Assembly (NCBI RefSeq): GCF_002009425.1 | Contig: NZ_CP019936.1 | Location: 667,001 to 731,000 of the forward strand | Length of the DNA stretch: 64,000 bases | Direction: 5' to 3' | Source of the DNA: Thiosocius teredinicola | Lineage (GTDB): Bacteria > Pseudomonadota > Gammaproteobacteria > Chromatiales > Chromatiaceae | Part shown: positions 51,153-59,357 of the stretch, in pieces | Numbering within the stretch: the first letter of the stretch is position 1 | How the letters are laid out: each line of letters starts with the position of its first letter | Position numbers and translations under genes: made by a program | Notes under the pieces: model-generated | Told to the model about the DNA's origin: nothing | Databases searched by the model: none | The model's input: only the letters and a program-made list of their open reading frames with translations

Positions 51153-52520
51153 ATGGAAGTGCTGGTTCTGTTCATCATGGTCATCGGTTTCATGTTGATC
51201 GGCGTGCCGATCGCGATTTCGCTGGGCCTTTCGTCAATCTTGTTCCTGATGATGTTCTCGCACGATGCGTCGCTGGTGGCGGTCGCGCAGTCGTTGTTCG
51301 ATGCCTTCGAGGGGCACTACACGCTGCTGGCGATACCATTCTTTATCCTCGCCTCGGTGTTCATGTCGACCGGCGGTGTCGCACGCCGCATCATCCGCTT
51401 TGCTATCGCGGTGGTCGGCTCGTTCCGCGGCGGCTTGGCGATCGCCTCGGTCTTCGCCTGTATGTTGTTCGCTGCCTTGTCCGGCTCATCGCCGGCCACG
51501 GTGGTCGCGATCGGGTCGATCGTGATCGCCGGCATGATTTCGGTCGGCTATTCGCGCGAGTTCGCCGCCGGCGTTATCTGTAACGCGGGCACGCTCGGTA
51601 TCCTGATACCGCCGTCGATCGTCATGGTGGTCTATGCTGCGGCGACCGATGTGTCCGTGGGGCGCATGTTCCTGGCCGGCGTCTTTCCCGGATTATTGGC
51701 CGGCTTCATGCTGATGGTCGCCATCTACATCTGGGCGCGTGTCAAGGGGTTGCCGGCCAGTCCCTGGCAGGGTTGGGGCGAGGTGTTCGCGTCGATGGCC
51801 GATGCCTCATGGGGCTTGTTGCTGGTGATCATCATCCTCGGTGGTATCTACGGCGGCATCTTCACGCCGACCGAGGCCGCGGCCGTGGCTGCCGTTTACT
51901 CGTTTCTGATCGCAAACTTCATCTACCGCGACATGGGGCCATTCAAAGACGGCATGGGCTCTGTTGCCGGTTTGCCGGTTCGCATTGTTTCCGTGATTTG
52001 GCACCCGGATACCAAGCATGCGCTGTTCGAAGGCGGCAAGTTGACCATCATGTTGATGTTCATCATCGCCAACGCGCTGATCCTGAAGCATGTGCTCACC
52101 GAGGAACGCGTGCCGCAGATGATCACCGAGGCGATGCTGTCGGCGGGTTTCGGGCCGATCATGTTCCTGATCGTGGTCAACGTGCTGTTGTTGATCGGTG
52201 GTCAGTTCATGGAGCCGTCCGGACTGTTGATCATCGTCGCACCGCTGGTCTTTCCGATCGCCATCGCCCTGGGTATCGATCCGATTCACCTGGGTATCAT
52301 CATGGTCGTGAACATGGAGATCGGCATGATCACACCGCCGGTGGGCTTGAACCTGTTCGTGACCGCGGGGGTCGCACAGATGTCGGTCGGCAGCGTCATC
52401 CGTGCCGCCGCGCCCTGGGTCGCGATCATGTTCCTTTTCCTGTTGATCGTGACCTATGTGCCGGTCGTGTCGACCTGGTTGCCGACCCAACTGATGGGGC
52501 CGGAGATCATCACGCGTTGA
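51153..52520 (+). CDS. dctM: TRAP transporter large permease DctM
   Basis: A 455-aa transport subunit with about 12 transmembrane helices. Signature blocks: IGVPIAISLGLSS, FFILASVFMSTGGVARRI, LFAALSGSSPATVVAIGSIVIAGM, NAGTLGILIPPSIVMVVYAAATDVSVGRMFLAG, GGIFTPTEAAAVAAVYSF, EPSGLLIIVAPLVFPIA, and NMEIGMITPPVGLNLFV. It uses a sodium gradient in known members. Convergent with the pentapeptide gene, 10 bases between stops. Confidence 0.95.
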   Translation: MEVLVLFIMVIGFMLIGVPIAISLGLSSILFLMMFSHDASLVAVAQSLFDAFEGHYTLLAIPFFILASVFMSTGGVARRIIRFAIAVVGSFRGGLAIASVFACMLFAALSGSSPATVVAIGSIVIAGMISVGYSREFAAGVICNAGTLGILIPPSIVMVVYAAATDVSVGRMFLAGVFPGLLAGFMLMVAIYIWARVKGLPASPWQGWGEVFASMADASWGLLLVIIILGGIYGGIFTPTEAAAVAAVYSFLIANFIYRDMGPFKDGMGSVAGLPVRIVSVIWHPDTKHALFEGGKLTIMLMFIIANALILKHVLTEERVPQMITEAMLSAGFGPIMFLIVVNVLLLIGGQFMEPSGLLIIVAPLVFPIAIALGIDPIHLGIIMVVNMEIGMITPPVGLNLFVTAGVAQMSVGSVIRAAAPWVAIMFLFLLIVTYVPVVSTWLPTQLMGPEIITR

Positions 52521-52530
52521 CTACGCGCGT

Positions 52531-53646
52531 TCAATCGGCGACGTGTTGCGGGGCTCCCTTCGCGTCGTCGAAACGCGCATCGGTCAAATCGGCATTATCG
52601 AACTTCGCTTCGCGCAGGTTGGCGCGGGTGAAGTTCGCCGACCTGAGGTCGGCGCCGCTGAAGTCGGCGTTGTACAGATTGCAGGCCGAGAGGTTGGCTT
52701 GGCGCAGGTCGGCATTGGTGAACCTTGCATCTTTGAGGTTGGCGCCTTGCAGGTTGGCGCGCCGTAGATTGCTGTTGCTGAAATCCATGCCGATCAGGTT
52801 GCCGCTGAGGGTGATCTGATCGAGTTTGGTTGAATTGAGCGTTGCGCCTTGCAGCTTGACGCTTTGCAGAACGGCGTTGCGAAGATCCGCGTTGTCCAGA
52901 TTTGCATCGCTCAGGTTCGATTTGCGCAGCTCTGCGGCACGCAATGACGCCGCGACCAAACGAGTGCCAGACAAGTTGGCGTCGTTGATCTGCGCTGTGT
53001 CCAGTTTGCTTTCACTGAGGTCGACGCCGCTCAGGTCGGCCTTGTCGAGCCGCGCGCCGCCAAGATCGACACGGGTCATCGAGGCGACCGGGCGCAGATC
53101 GAGTTGCCGCAGGTCTGCTTCCTTGAGCCGGGCTTCATGAAGATGGGTGTTGTCCAGCGTTGTGTGCCGCAAACGCGCACCTTCCAGGTTCGAGCGCGAC
53201 AGGTTGGCGCCCGAAAGGTCGGCATGCTCCAGCATTGCCTCACGCAAGTCGCTGTTACGCAGATCGGCATCGATCAGTGTCGCGTGCGCGAGCTTGGCGC
53301 GCTGCCAGGCGATACCGGAAAGGTTCGCGCTCGACAGGTTGGCACGCCCCAGGCTGGCGCCTTCAAGCTTTGCTCCCCTCAGGTCTGCGGCCGACAGGTT
53401 TGCGCGGAACAGAATGGCGCCGCGCAGGTTCGCATCGCGCAGGTCGGCGCCGGATAGATCGGCTGCCATCAGGCGTCGCCCCGACAGGTCTTCGCCGGCG
53501 AGGTCGCAGCCGATACAGGCACCGCTCTGCTCGAGGAGTTTGACTGCGTCGCCTGAGGCATGCGCGCCCGAATACGCCGCAAGCGTCGCTATCAATGCCG
53601 CGGTGGATGCGGCTGAAACGCTTGTTTGTCGGTAAGAACGATGCAT
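52531..53646 (-). CDS. Exported pentapeptide-repeat protein
   Basis: A 371-aa protein with signal peptide (ending SGAHA) and a short Cys loop (GACIGCDLAG) before about 60 A(D/N)LxX repeats running to residue ~365, e.g. ADLSGADLRDANLRGAILFRANLSAADLR, predicted as a right-handed square beta-helix in the periplasm. Binding partner unknown; cytoplasmic relatives mimic DNA, which is not applicable to an exported one. ATG 53646 is five bases after the dusA stop; a GTG at 53655 overlaps that stop (GTGA) and could be used instead. DNA-level repetition comes from the coding repeats. Confidence 0.85.
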   Translation of the reverse strand: MHRSYRQTSVSAASTAALIATLAAYSGAHASGDAVKLLEQSGACIGCDLAGEDLSGRRLMAADLSGADLRDANLRGAILFRANLSAADLRGAKLEGASLGRANLSSANLSGIAWQRAKLAHATLIDADLRNSDLREAMLEHADLSGANLSRSNLEGARLRHTTLDNTHLHEARLKEADLRQLDLRPVASMTRVDLGGARLDKADLSGVDLSESKLDTAQINDANLSGTRLVAASLRAAELRKSNLSDANLDNADLRNAVLQSVKLQGATLNSTKLDQITLSGNLIGMDFSNSNLRRANLQGANLKDARFTNADLRQANLSACNLYNADFSGADLRSANFTRANLREAKFDNADLTDARFDDAKGAPQHVAD

Positions 53647-53651
53647 TGTCG

Positions 53652-54617
53652 TCACCCCATTGCCGACATGGCGGCTGTCAAGATCTCAGGTCCACAGTCC
53701 GCTTTGTGGACGTTTTCGGAAAGATGGCGACGCCAGGCGCGCGCGCCTTTGACGCCTTGAAACAGGCCAAGCATGTGGCGAGTGATGCGATGTACCGGAA
53801 CACCCTGCGCATGTTGTTGCTGGATGTAGGGCAGCATGCGTGCGACGACATCGTTTCGCGACTGTGGTCCGATATCGTCGCCATACAATCGCGCATCGGC
53901 TTCAGCCAGTATCCACGGGTTTTGATAGGCCTCTCTACCGATCATCACGCCATCGACCTGCCTGAGTTGCTCCTCGACTTGGGCCAGCGTTTTGAAGCCG
54001 CCGTTGATCACGAATGTCAGTTGTGGGAAGTCCGACTTCAATGCATGCACTACGTCGTACTTTAGCGGCGGAACCTCGCGGTTCTGTTTCGGGCTGAGTC
54101 CCTGTAGCCAGGCTTTGCGTGCGTGCACGATAAAGGTACCGCAGCCGGCGTTGGCAATGGCGTCGATGAACCGGGTCAGGTGATCGTAACCATCGAGATC
54201 GTCAATGCCGATACGATGCTTGACGGTAACCGCTTGCGGCGTTGACTGCGCCATTGCCGCGACGCATTCCGCAACCAGCGATGGTTCGGCCATCAGGCAG
54301 GCGCCGAAGCGGCCCGACTGTACGCGGTCGGAAGGGCAGCCGACGTTCAGGTTGACCTCGTCGTAACCCCATTCATCGGCCAGTTTTGCGCATGCCGCGA
54401 GCTCGTTCGGATCGCTGCCGCCCAGTTGCAGTGCGAGCGGATGTTCGGCAGCGTTGTAGTCGAGAAAGCGCGCCGGATCGCGATGCAGCAGGGCGCCGGT
54501 GGTGATCATCTCGGTGTAAAGCAGGACATGATGCGAGATCTGCCGCAGAAAGAAGCGGCAGTGGCGATCCGTCCAATCGAGCATGGGGGCAATGGAGAGC
54601 GTTCGGTCGAGCATCAT
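53652..54617 (-). CDS. dusA: tRNA-dihydrouridine(20/20a) synthase DusA
   Basis: A 321-aa FMN enzyme reducing U20/U20a in tRNA D-loops. Visible: LSIAPMLDWTDRHCRFFLRQIS, YTEMITTGALLHRDP, PLALQLGGSDPNELAACAKLADEWGYDEVNLNVGCPSDRVQSGRFGACLM (Cys general acid), KHRIGIDD, FIVHARKAWLQGLSPKQNREVPPLKYD, NGGFKT, GVMIGREAYQNPWI. Start 54617 gives the family N-terminus; an upstream ATG at 54680 would add 21 non-conserved residues. Confidence 0.95.
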   Translation of the reverse strand: MMLDRTLSIAPMLDWTDRHCRFFLRQISHHVLLYTEMITTGALLHRDPARFLDYNAAEHPLALQLGGSDPNELAACAKLADEWGYDEVNLNVGCPSDRVQSGRFGACLMAEPSLVAECVAAMAQSTPQAVTVKHRIGIDDLDGYDHLTRFIDAIANAGCGTFIVHARKAWLQGLSPKQNREVPPLKYDVVHALKSDFPQLTFVINGGFKTLAQVEEQLRQVDGVMIGREAYQNPWILAEADARLYGDDIGPQSRNDVVARMLPYIQQQHAQGVPVHRITRHMLGLFQGVKGARAWRRHLSENVHKADCGPEILTAAMSAMG

Positions 54618-54681
54618 GACGTGGTTCGGCTGATGCCCCGATGGTATCGCCTCGCGATGCCCTATCCAACCGATTCGCACT

Positions 54682-54711
54682 GACGCCGACGCGTTTGCTC
54701 GCGCCGGCGTC
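54682..54711. terminator. Stem-loop between cytochrome c peroxidase gene and dusA
   Basis: GACGCCG/CGGCGTC outer stem (7 bp), one mismatch, CGCG/CGCG inner stem, loop TTTGCT. It lies 7 bases past the peroxidase stop on the minus strand. No T-tract; it could be a weak terminator or mRNA-protecting hairpin. Confidence 0.45.
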
Positions 54712-54717
54712 GTTACC

Positions 54718-55791
54718 TCAACGGTGGGCCGCGCGACCCATATGCGGATCGATCGGCGGGATCACGCTTATATTCGGCGTGGCCGGGAGTCGCGGCATGG
54801 CGATTTCCGGAAACTCACCGCCCAAGCCGTTCAGGAAGGCCACGATATCGTTGACATCGTCTTCGCTGATTTCCTGGTTCAGTTGGGTTTTCGCCATGAC
54901 GCGAACGGCCTCGTCCAACGTCGGCACGGCGCCGTTGTGGAAGTAGGGCGCCGTCAGCGCCACGTTGCGCAACGTCGGTACGCGCCACATGTTGGCATCA
55001 CTGGCCTGGTTGGTGACCGTCTGGCGGCCTTTGTCGTCGGTCAGCTTGTACTTGGTTTCATACTCGCTGCCGGCGAACGTTGGGAACTTCATGAAAAAGC
55101 CAGTGCCGACCGGCATTTCCGGTCCGCTGAAGTTGGCGCCGGCGTGACATGAGGTGCAGCCGAGTTCGGCGAAGCGGTTCATGCCGCGAACCTGCCGCTC
55201 ATTGAGCGCCGTCTTGTCGCCTTTGACATAGCGGTCGTAGGGCGTGTCCGGGGTGATCAAGGTACGCTCGAAGGCAGCTACCGCCTTGGCCGCGTTGTCT
55301 GCGGTTACCGGGTTCTCTTCGTTGGGGAAGGCCGCCTCGAACATGGGTTTGTAACCCGGGATCTTGAGCAGGCGGGCCATCGCCGCATCGAGGTTTGCCA
55401 TGCCCATCTCGATCGGGTTCTGTACCGGGCCTTTGGCCTGGTCTTCGAGCGTGGCGGCGCGGCCGTCCCAGAACTGGGTCGACAGAAATGCTGCGTTCCA
55501 TACGGTCGGTGCACTGCGCTCACCGCGCGCATCGTGCATGCCTATCGAGTTGGGGCGGTTATCATCGCCCGCTGCCATGACGTTGTGACACGAGTTACAC
55601 GACAGGGTGCCGTGCTCGGAAAAACGTGGGTCGAAATACAGTGTCTTGCCGAGTTGAATCTTCGCCTCGGTCTGTGGGTTGTCTGCCGGTGCCGGGGCTT
55701 GCTCGGGCAAGGCCTGCCAGTCGTAGGCGTGTGCCGATAGCGACATGCACAGCGCGCCGCCGGTTAACAGTGTTGTCCAAATACGCATCAT
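54718..55791 (-). CDS. Di-haem cytochrome c peroxidase (CcpA/MauG family)
   Basis: A 357-aa periplasmic enzyme reducing H2O2 with electrons from cytochrome c. Signal peptide (ending SLSAHA), haem sites CNSCH (65-69) and CTSCH (212-216), YFDPRFSEHGTLSCNSCHN, WNAAFLSTQFWDGRAATLEDQAKGPVQNPIEMGM, LRNVALTAPYFHNG. Typical length for CcpA. GGAG lies 4-7 bases before the two adjacent ATG codons. Possibly the first gene of a minus-strand unit with dusA, separated by about 100 bases and a hairpin. Confidence 0.93.
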   Translation of the reverse strand: MMRIWTTLLTGGALCMSLSAHAYDWQALPEQAPAPADNPQTEAKIQLGKTLYFDPRFSEHGTLSCNSCHNVMAAGDDNRPNSIGMHDARGERSAPTVWNAAFLSTQFWDGRAATLEDQAKGPVQNPIEMGMANLDAAMARLLKIPGYKPMFEAAFPNEENPVTADNAAKAVAAFERTLITPDTPYDRYVKGDKTALNERQVRGMNRFAELGCTSCHAGANFSGPEMPVGTGFFMKFPTFAGSEYETKYKLTDDKGRQTVTNQASDANMWRVPTLRNVALTAPYFHNGAVPTLDEAVRVMAKTQLNQEISEDDVNDIVAFLNGLGGEFPEIAMPRLPATPNISVIPPIDPHMGRAAHR

Positions 55792-56142
55792 GCTTCTCCA
55801 TTTGAGTGAGTCAATTCAACACAGACGCGGCACGTTCCGACTTCTGTACGGATATGACGGGTACTCGCCACGAGTACCGCGCGTTCCGTTGATGGTCGGT
55901 CTTGTCTGGTTCTGGCTGGGATGGCGCCAGTGCGAACCAACATGGATGGGTCAGGTGTCGTCCCATGCCAATGCGTTTTCGCAATGGGCGCCGTCTCTGC
56001 TGGGGGTAGAGTTAGCCATTCGTTTGCTGACGAATGGCTGACGAACAGGCGATGGATGCGTTCGGTGTTGTCGAGCTAGGTGGCTCTGCGCGCGAAATGT
56101 GAACCGGGCAGCAGTTTCAGTCGTAGCGGTGACAGCCTGACG
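55792..56142. other. Intergenic region with a strong stem-loop
   Basis: This 351-base gap has no convincing gene on either strand. It holds a 13-bp stem-loop at 56011-56042 (GTTAGCCATTCGT / ACGAATGGCTGAC, one G-T wobble, loop TTGCTG) with no T-tract. GGAG at 55796-55799 (minus strand) is the ribosome site of the peroxidase gene. Confidence 0.4.
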
Positions 56143-56454
56143 TCAACGCTTGAGGTTGAGCAGGCGCTTGTTGCCGGGCTTGCCGCCGGTGGATTCGAAC
56201 AGCCAGTTCGACAGGGCCTCTTTCTTGCCTTCTTCGTGCTGTTGCTGGGCCTGCGCCTCGGCGCCCGCGCAAACGTCCTGTGCGATCTCCTGCGCGCGCA
56301 GCGCGCCTTCGCCGTTGGCCGGCAGCAGTCCCTCGCGATGAAATCGCTCGATCAGGGTGTTGGAGAGCTGCTCACATTGCAGGTCGATGTCGGCGCCGTA
56401 CGCGACGGGAGTTGATGCGAGCAATACGCTCGCGACGACAAAATACTTGGTCAT
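56143..56454 (-). CDS. Exported 103-aa hypothetical protein
   Basis: A 103-aa protein with a signal peptide (MTKYFVVASVLLASTPVAYG) and a small helical mature domain with two cysteines (IDLQCEQLSNTLIERFHREG and IAQDVCAGAEAQAQQQHEEGKKEALSNWL), likely one disulfide. No recognised family. Start 56454 gives the signal peptide; the open frame upstream is non-conserved. It is alone on its strand and divergent from the zinc-uptake-like genes. Confidence 0.65.
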   Translation of the reverse strand: MTKYFVVASVLLASTPVAYGADIDLQCEQLSNTLIERFHREGLLPANGEGALRAQEIAQDVCAGAEAQAQQQHEEGKKEALSNWLFESTGGKPGNKRLLNLKR

Positions 56455-56593
56455 ACCGGGTCTCGCTGGGATTTCCTGTCGACCCATCGTACGAAACTCG
56501 CGATGGGCTAGCCAATCTAAGCGAGCGGCTCGCCGGCATGCGAGTCGAGCAAGTCGGGCGGTAGGGCTTGCCACCAGGTACTGGTTGATTTAT

Positions 56594-56616
56594 AAAACGT
56601 AATAACATTACGTTTT
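56594..56616. promoter_or_regulatory. Zur-box-like palindrome upstream of zrgA-like gene
   Basis: Perfect 10-base arms AAAACGTAAT / ATTACGTTTT around AAC (23 bases). The central GTAATAACATTAC matches 10 of 13 positions of the gammaproteobacterial Zur core GTTATAATATAAC as I recall it. It lies 81 bases before the zrgA-like ATG and between divergent genes. The zinc-uptake context supports Zur; no zur gene is in the window. Confidence 0.6.
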
Positions 56617-56696
56617 GGCTGTGTGGCGCGCGAGCTGAAGGTCCGTGCGCGGACCGCGGCAGTTTTTCCGAATGCCTCTGTAACGGGAGTGGATCT

Positions 56697-57278
56697 ATGA
56701 AGGTGAAAAGGTTTGCTGCGTCGATCGCAGCGGCATGCATGTTTTCGTCTGTGGCGGCTCTCGCGCAGCAGGGTTTTCGACAGCACGACGCGCACGAGCA
56801 CGGCACCGCGCAGTTGAACGTTGCGGTTGACGGCAATCAGCTGCTGATCGAGTTGTCGTCACCCGCCGCCAATCTGGTCGGCTTCGAGCACGAGCCGACG
56901 AGCGACGAAGATATCGACCAGGCCACGACGGCCGCGCAGGTGTTACACGATGCCAGCCAGATGTTTGCCACGCCGTTCGCAGCGAACTGCGCCATCGATA
57001 GGGTCAAGGTCGAGATGCCGTGGGATCTGCAGGGCAGTCTCAAGCCGGGTACCTTGCCGGCGGAACAGCACGCAGCACACGAACATGATCACGGTGATCA
57101 CAGCGATATCGAGGCGGAGTACAGCTATACCTGCGGCAATCCGGAAAGTCTGACCGAACTCGATATGGTACTGTTTCAGACGTTTCCGGCGACCGAGCGC
57201 GCGCATGTGCAATACATCACGGCGACCAACCAGGGGTCGGTGGAGTTGACGACATACAATCGCCAGTTGCGGTTCTAG
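56697..57278 (+). CDS. zrgA: ZrgA-like periplasmic zinc-binding protein (DUF2796)
   Basis: A 193-aa exported protein (signal ending SSVAALA) with two His-rich stretches: FRQHDAHEHGTAQLNVAVDGNQLLIELSSPAANLVGFEHEP and HAAHEHDHGDHSDIEAEYSYTC, then FQTFPATERAHVQYIT and the DUF2796 end SVELTTYNRQLRF. Vibrio cholerae ZrgA serves a zinc importer made with ZrgB (ATPase) and ZrgC (permease); the same order follows here. Preceded by a Zur-box-like palindrome, in line with induction by zinc shortage. Confidence 0.88.
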   Translation: MKVKRFAASIAAACMFSSVAALAQQGFRQHDAHEHGTAQLNVAVDGNQLLIELSSPAANLVGFEHEPTSDEDIDQATTAAQVLHDASQMFATPFAANCAIDRVKVEMPWDLQGSLKPGTLPAEQHAAHEHDHGDHSDIEAEYSYTCGNPESLTELDMVLFQTFPATERAHVQYITATNQGSVELTTYNRQLRF

Positions 57279-57317
57279 GCCGCAGGGTTTCACTCCAATC
57301 GAGGCTTTGATCGCGGC

Positions 57318-58070
57318 GTGACGTCGGCGCAGCATCAGCGAGAAGACAACGATTCGGCCAGCGACGCCGTTGTTCGTCTGCACGATATTGCGTTCAGTTG
57401 GCAGCGCGACGAGCCGCCTGTGCTGGTTCTCGAACAGCTGCGGATAGACCGCGGCGAGCAGGTATTCGTCGAGGGCGAGAGCGGGAGTGGCAAGAGCACG
57501 CTGCTCAGCCTGCTCGCCGGTGTGGCGTTGCCCGCATCGGGGCGCGTTGAGGTCCTCGGGCAGTCGTTGAACGCACTGGGCGCGGCCCAGCGCGACGCGT
57601 TTCGCGCCGAACACATCGGCTACATCTTCCAGATGTTCAACCTGATTCCGTATCTGTCGGTGATCGACAATGTCACCTTGCCGTGTCGCTTTTCCGCAAA
57701 ACGTCGCGCCAGGGCGCTGCGCCAAGCGCCAAGCCTGGATCACGAGGCACGACGCCTGTTGACCCATCTGGACATGGGATACGATGAACTGATCGCTCGC
57801 CCTGTCACGGCGTTGAGTGTCGGTCAGCAGCAGCGTGTCGCCGCCGCCAGGGCGCTGATGGGTTCACCCGCACTGTTGATCGCCGACGAGCCGACATCGT
57901 CGCTGGATGCCAGCCGTCGCGAGTCGTTCGTCAAACTGTTGTTCGACGAGTGTCGTGCCGCCGGCTCGACGCTGGTGTTCGTCAGCCATGATGCATCACT
58001 CGAACCGCTGTTCAGTCGCACCATTCGCCTTGCCGACGTGAATCGGGCACCACGCCGGGGTGTGTTGTGA
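57318..58070 (+). CDS. ABC transporter ATP-binding protein (ZrgB/LolD-like)
   Basis: A 250-aa ATPase: Walker A GESGSGKST, Q-loop FQMFNLIPYLSVIDNV, signature LSVGQQQRVAAARAL, Walker B LLIADEPTSSLD, H-loop FVSHD. It is of the MacB/LolD type that pairs with an FtsX-like permease, and by order matches ZrgB. GTG start 57318, 39 bases after the zrgA-like stop; the stop overlaps the permease GTG (GTGA). Confidence 0.87.
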   Translation: MTSAQHQREDNDSASDAVVRLHDIAFSWQRDEPPVLVLEQLRIDRGEQVFVEGESGSGKSTLLSLLAGVALPASGRVEVLGQSLNALGAAQRDAFRAEHIGYIFQMFNLIPYLSVIDNVTLPCRFSAKRRARALRQAPSLDHEARRLLTHLDMGYDELIARPVTALSVGQQQRVAAARALMGSPALLIADEPTSSLDASRRESFVKLLFDECRAAGSTLVFVSHDASLEPLFSRTIRLADVNRAPRRGVL

Positions 58071-59329
58071 CACCGGTACTCGGTCTTGCCTGGAAGAGTC
58101 TGCGCAATCGGCGTTTCTCGGTCGGCCTCACGGTGGTTTCGATCGCGCTCAGTGTCGCGATGTTGATCGGCGTGGAGCGTGTTCGCAATGAAACCCGCGC
58201 CAGCTTCGCCAACACGATCTCGGGTACCGATCTGATCGTCGGTGCACGCAGTGGGCCGGTTCAGCTGTTGTTGTTCTCGGTGTTTCGTATCGGCAACCCC
58301 ACCAACAACATCTCGTGGCAGAGTTACCAAGAGATCGCGTCGCATCCCAAGGTCGCATGGAGCGTGCCGCTATCGCTCGGTGATTCGCACCGCGGCTATC
58401 GCGTACTCGGTACCAACGGCGACTATTTCAAGTACTACCGATTTGCCCGAGAGCAAACGTTGCGCTTCGAGGCTGGCGGTAAGTTCGCCGACCTGTATGA
58501 CGCCGTCATTGGCGCTGAGGTCGCCGACAAGCTCGGATACCAGCTGGATACGCCGCTGGTCATTGCCCATGGCGGTGCCGATGTCGGGTTCGCACGGCAT
58601 GAAGACAAACCGTTCCGCGTGGTTGGTATCCTCGAACGCACCGGTACCCCGGTCGACCGTACGGTACATGTCAGTCTCGAGGCCATCGAGGCGATTCATG
58701 TGGATTGGCAGAGCGGTGCGCCGGTGCCGGGGTTGTCGATCAGTGCCGACCAGGCCCGCAAGCTGGACCTGAAACCGAAGGTGATCACGGCGGCCTTGTT
58801 TGGTCTCAAATCCAAGATCGCGACCTTCCAGGTGCAGCGATACGTCAACGAATACAAAGGCGAACCCTTGTCTGCCGTACTGCCCGGCGCTGCGCTGGCA
58901 GAGCTATGGGGCCTGATCGCGATTGCCGAGAATGCGTTGTTGGTGGTGTCGGCCTTCGTGGTCGTGGTGGGCCTGTTCGGTATGTTGGTGGCATTGTTGA
59001 CCAGTCTCAACGAACGGCGTCGTGAAATGGCTATCCTGCGGTCGGTCGGTGCGCGGCCGGTTCATATCTTTGCGTTGATCATGGGGGAGGCGGCGGTGCT
59101 GACGTTGCTCGGTATCGGGCTCGGACTCGCGCTGCTATACCTGTTGCTACTCGTCGGCAGACCGTTCATCGAGGTTCACCTCGGCCTGTTCATCGAGATC
59201 GGTTCGCCTACCGCTTACGAGTTCACCCTGCTTGGTGCGGTTCTGTTGGCCGGTTTCCTGGTCGGCAGTATTCCCAGCTACCGCGCTTACCGTATGTCGC
59301 TGAGCGATGGCCTGTCGCTACGGGTGTAA
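58067..59329 (+). CDS. ABC transporter permease, FtsX/MacB-type (ZrgC-like)
   Basis: A 420-aa permease with an N-terminal transmembrane helix (FSVGLTVVSIALSVAMLIGVERV), a large periplasmic MacB-PCD-like region (about 45-270), and three C-terminal helices (IAIAENALLVVSAFVVVVGLFGMLVALL, GEAAVLTLLGIGLGLALLYLLLL, FTLLGAVLLAGFLVGSIPSY). FtsX motif SLNERRREMAILRSVGARP is present. Co-translated with the ATPase. Type VII ABC proteins usually act as mechanotransmitters, so if zinc import is right the mechanism is unusual. Confidence 0.87.
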   Translation: MTPVLGLAWKSLRNRRFSVGLTVVSIALSVAMLIGVERVRNETRASFANTISGTDLIVGARSGPVQLLLFSVFRIGNPTNNISWQSYQEIASHPKVAWSVPLSLGDSHRGYRVLGTNGDYFKYYRFAREQTLRFEAGGKFADLYDAVIGAEVADKLGYQLDTPLVIAHGGADVGFARHEDKPFRVVGILERTGTPVDRTVHVSLEAIEAIHVDWQSGAPVPGLSISADQARKLDLKPKVITAALFGLKSKIATFQVQRYVNEYKGEPLSAVLPGAALAELWGLIAIAENALLVVSAFVVVVGLFGMLVALLTSLNERRREMAILRSVGARPVHIFALIMGEAAVLTLLGIGLGLALLYLLLLVGRPFIEVHLGLFIEIGSPTAYEFTLLGAVLLAGFLVGSIPSYRAYRMSLSDGLSLRV

Positions 59330-59357
59330 GCACGGTCGGCCAACGTCGAAAACCGCT

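Noticed and set aside
51773-52819. 348-aa plus-strand frame over the end of dctM and the pentapeptide gene
   Set aside because: It crosses two well-supported genes and its tail is a frame-shifted copy of the pentapeptide repeats read in reverse.
52531-53646. Dense DNA-level repeats suggesting a CRISPR or satellite array
   Set aside because: The 15-base periodicity is explained by pentapeptide codons; there are no conserved direct repeats with unique spacers.
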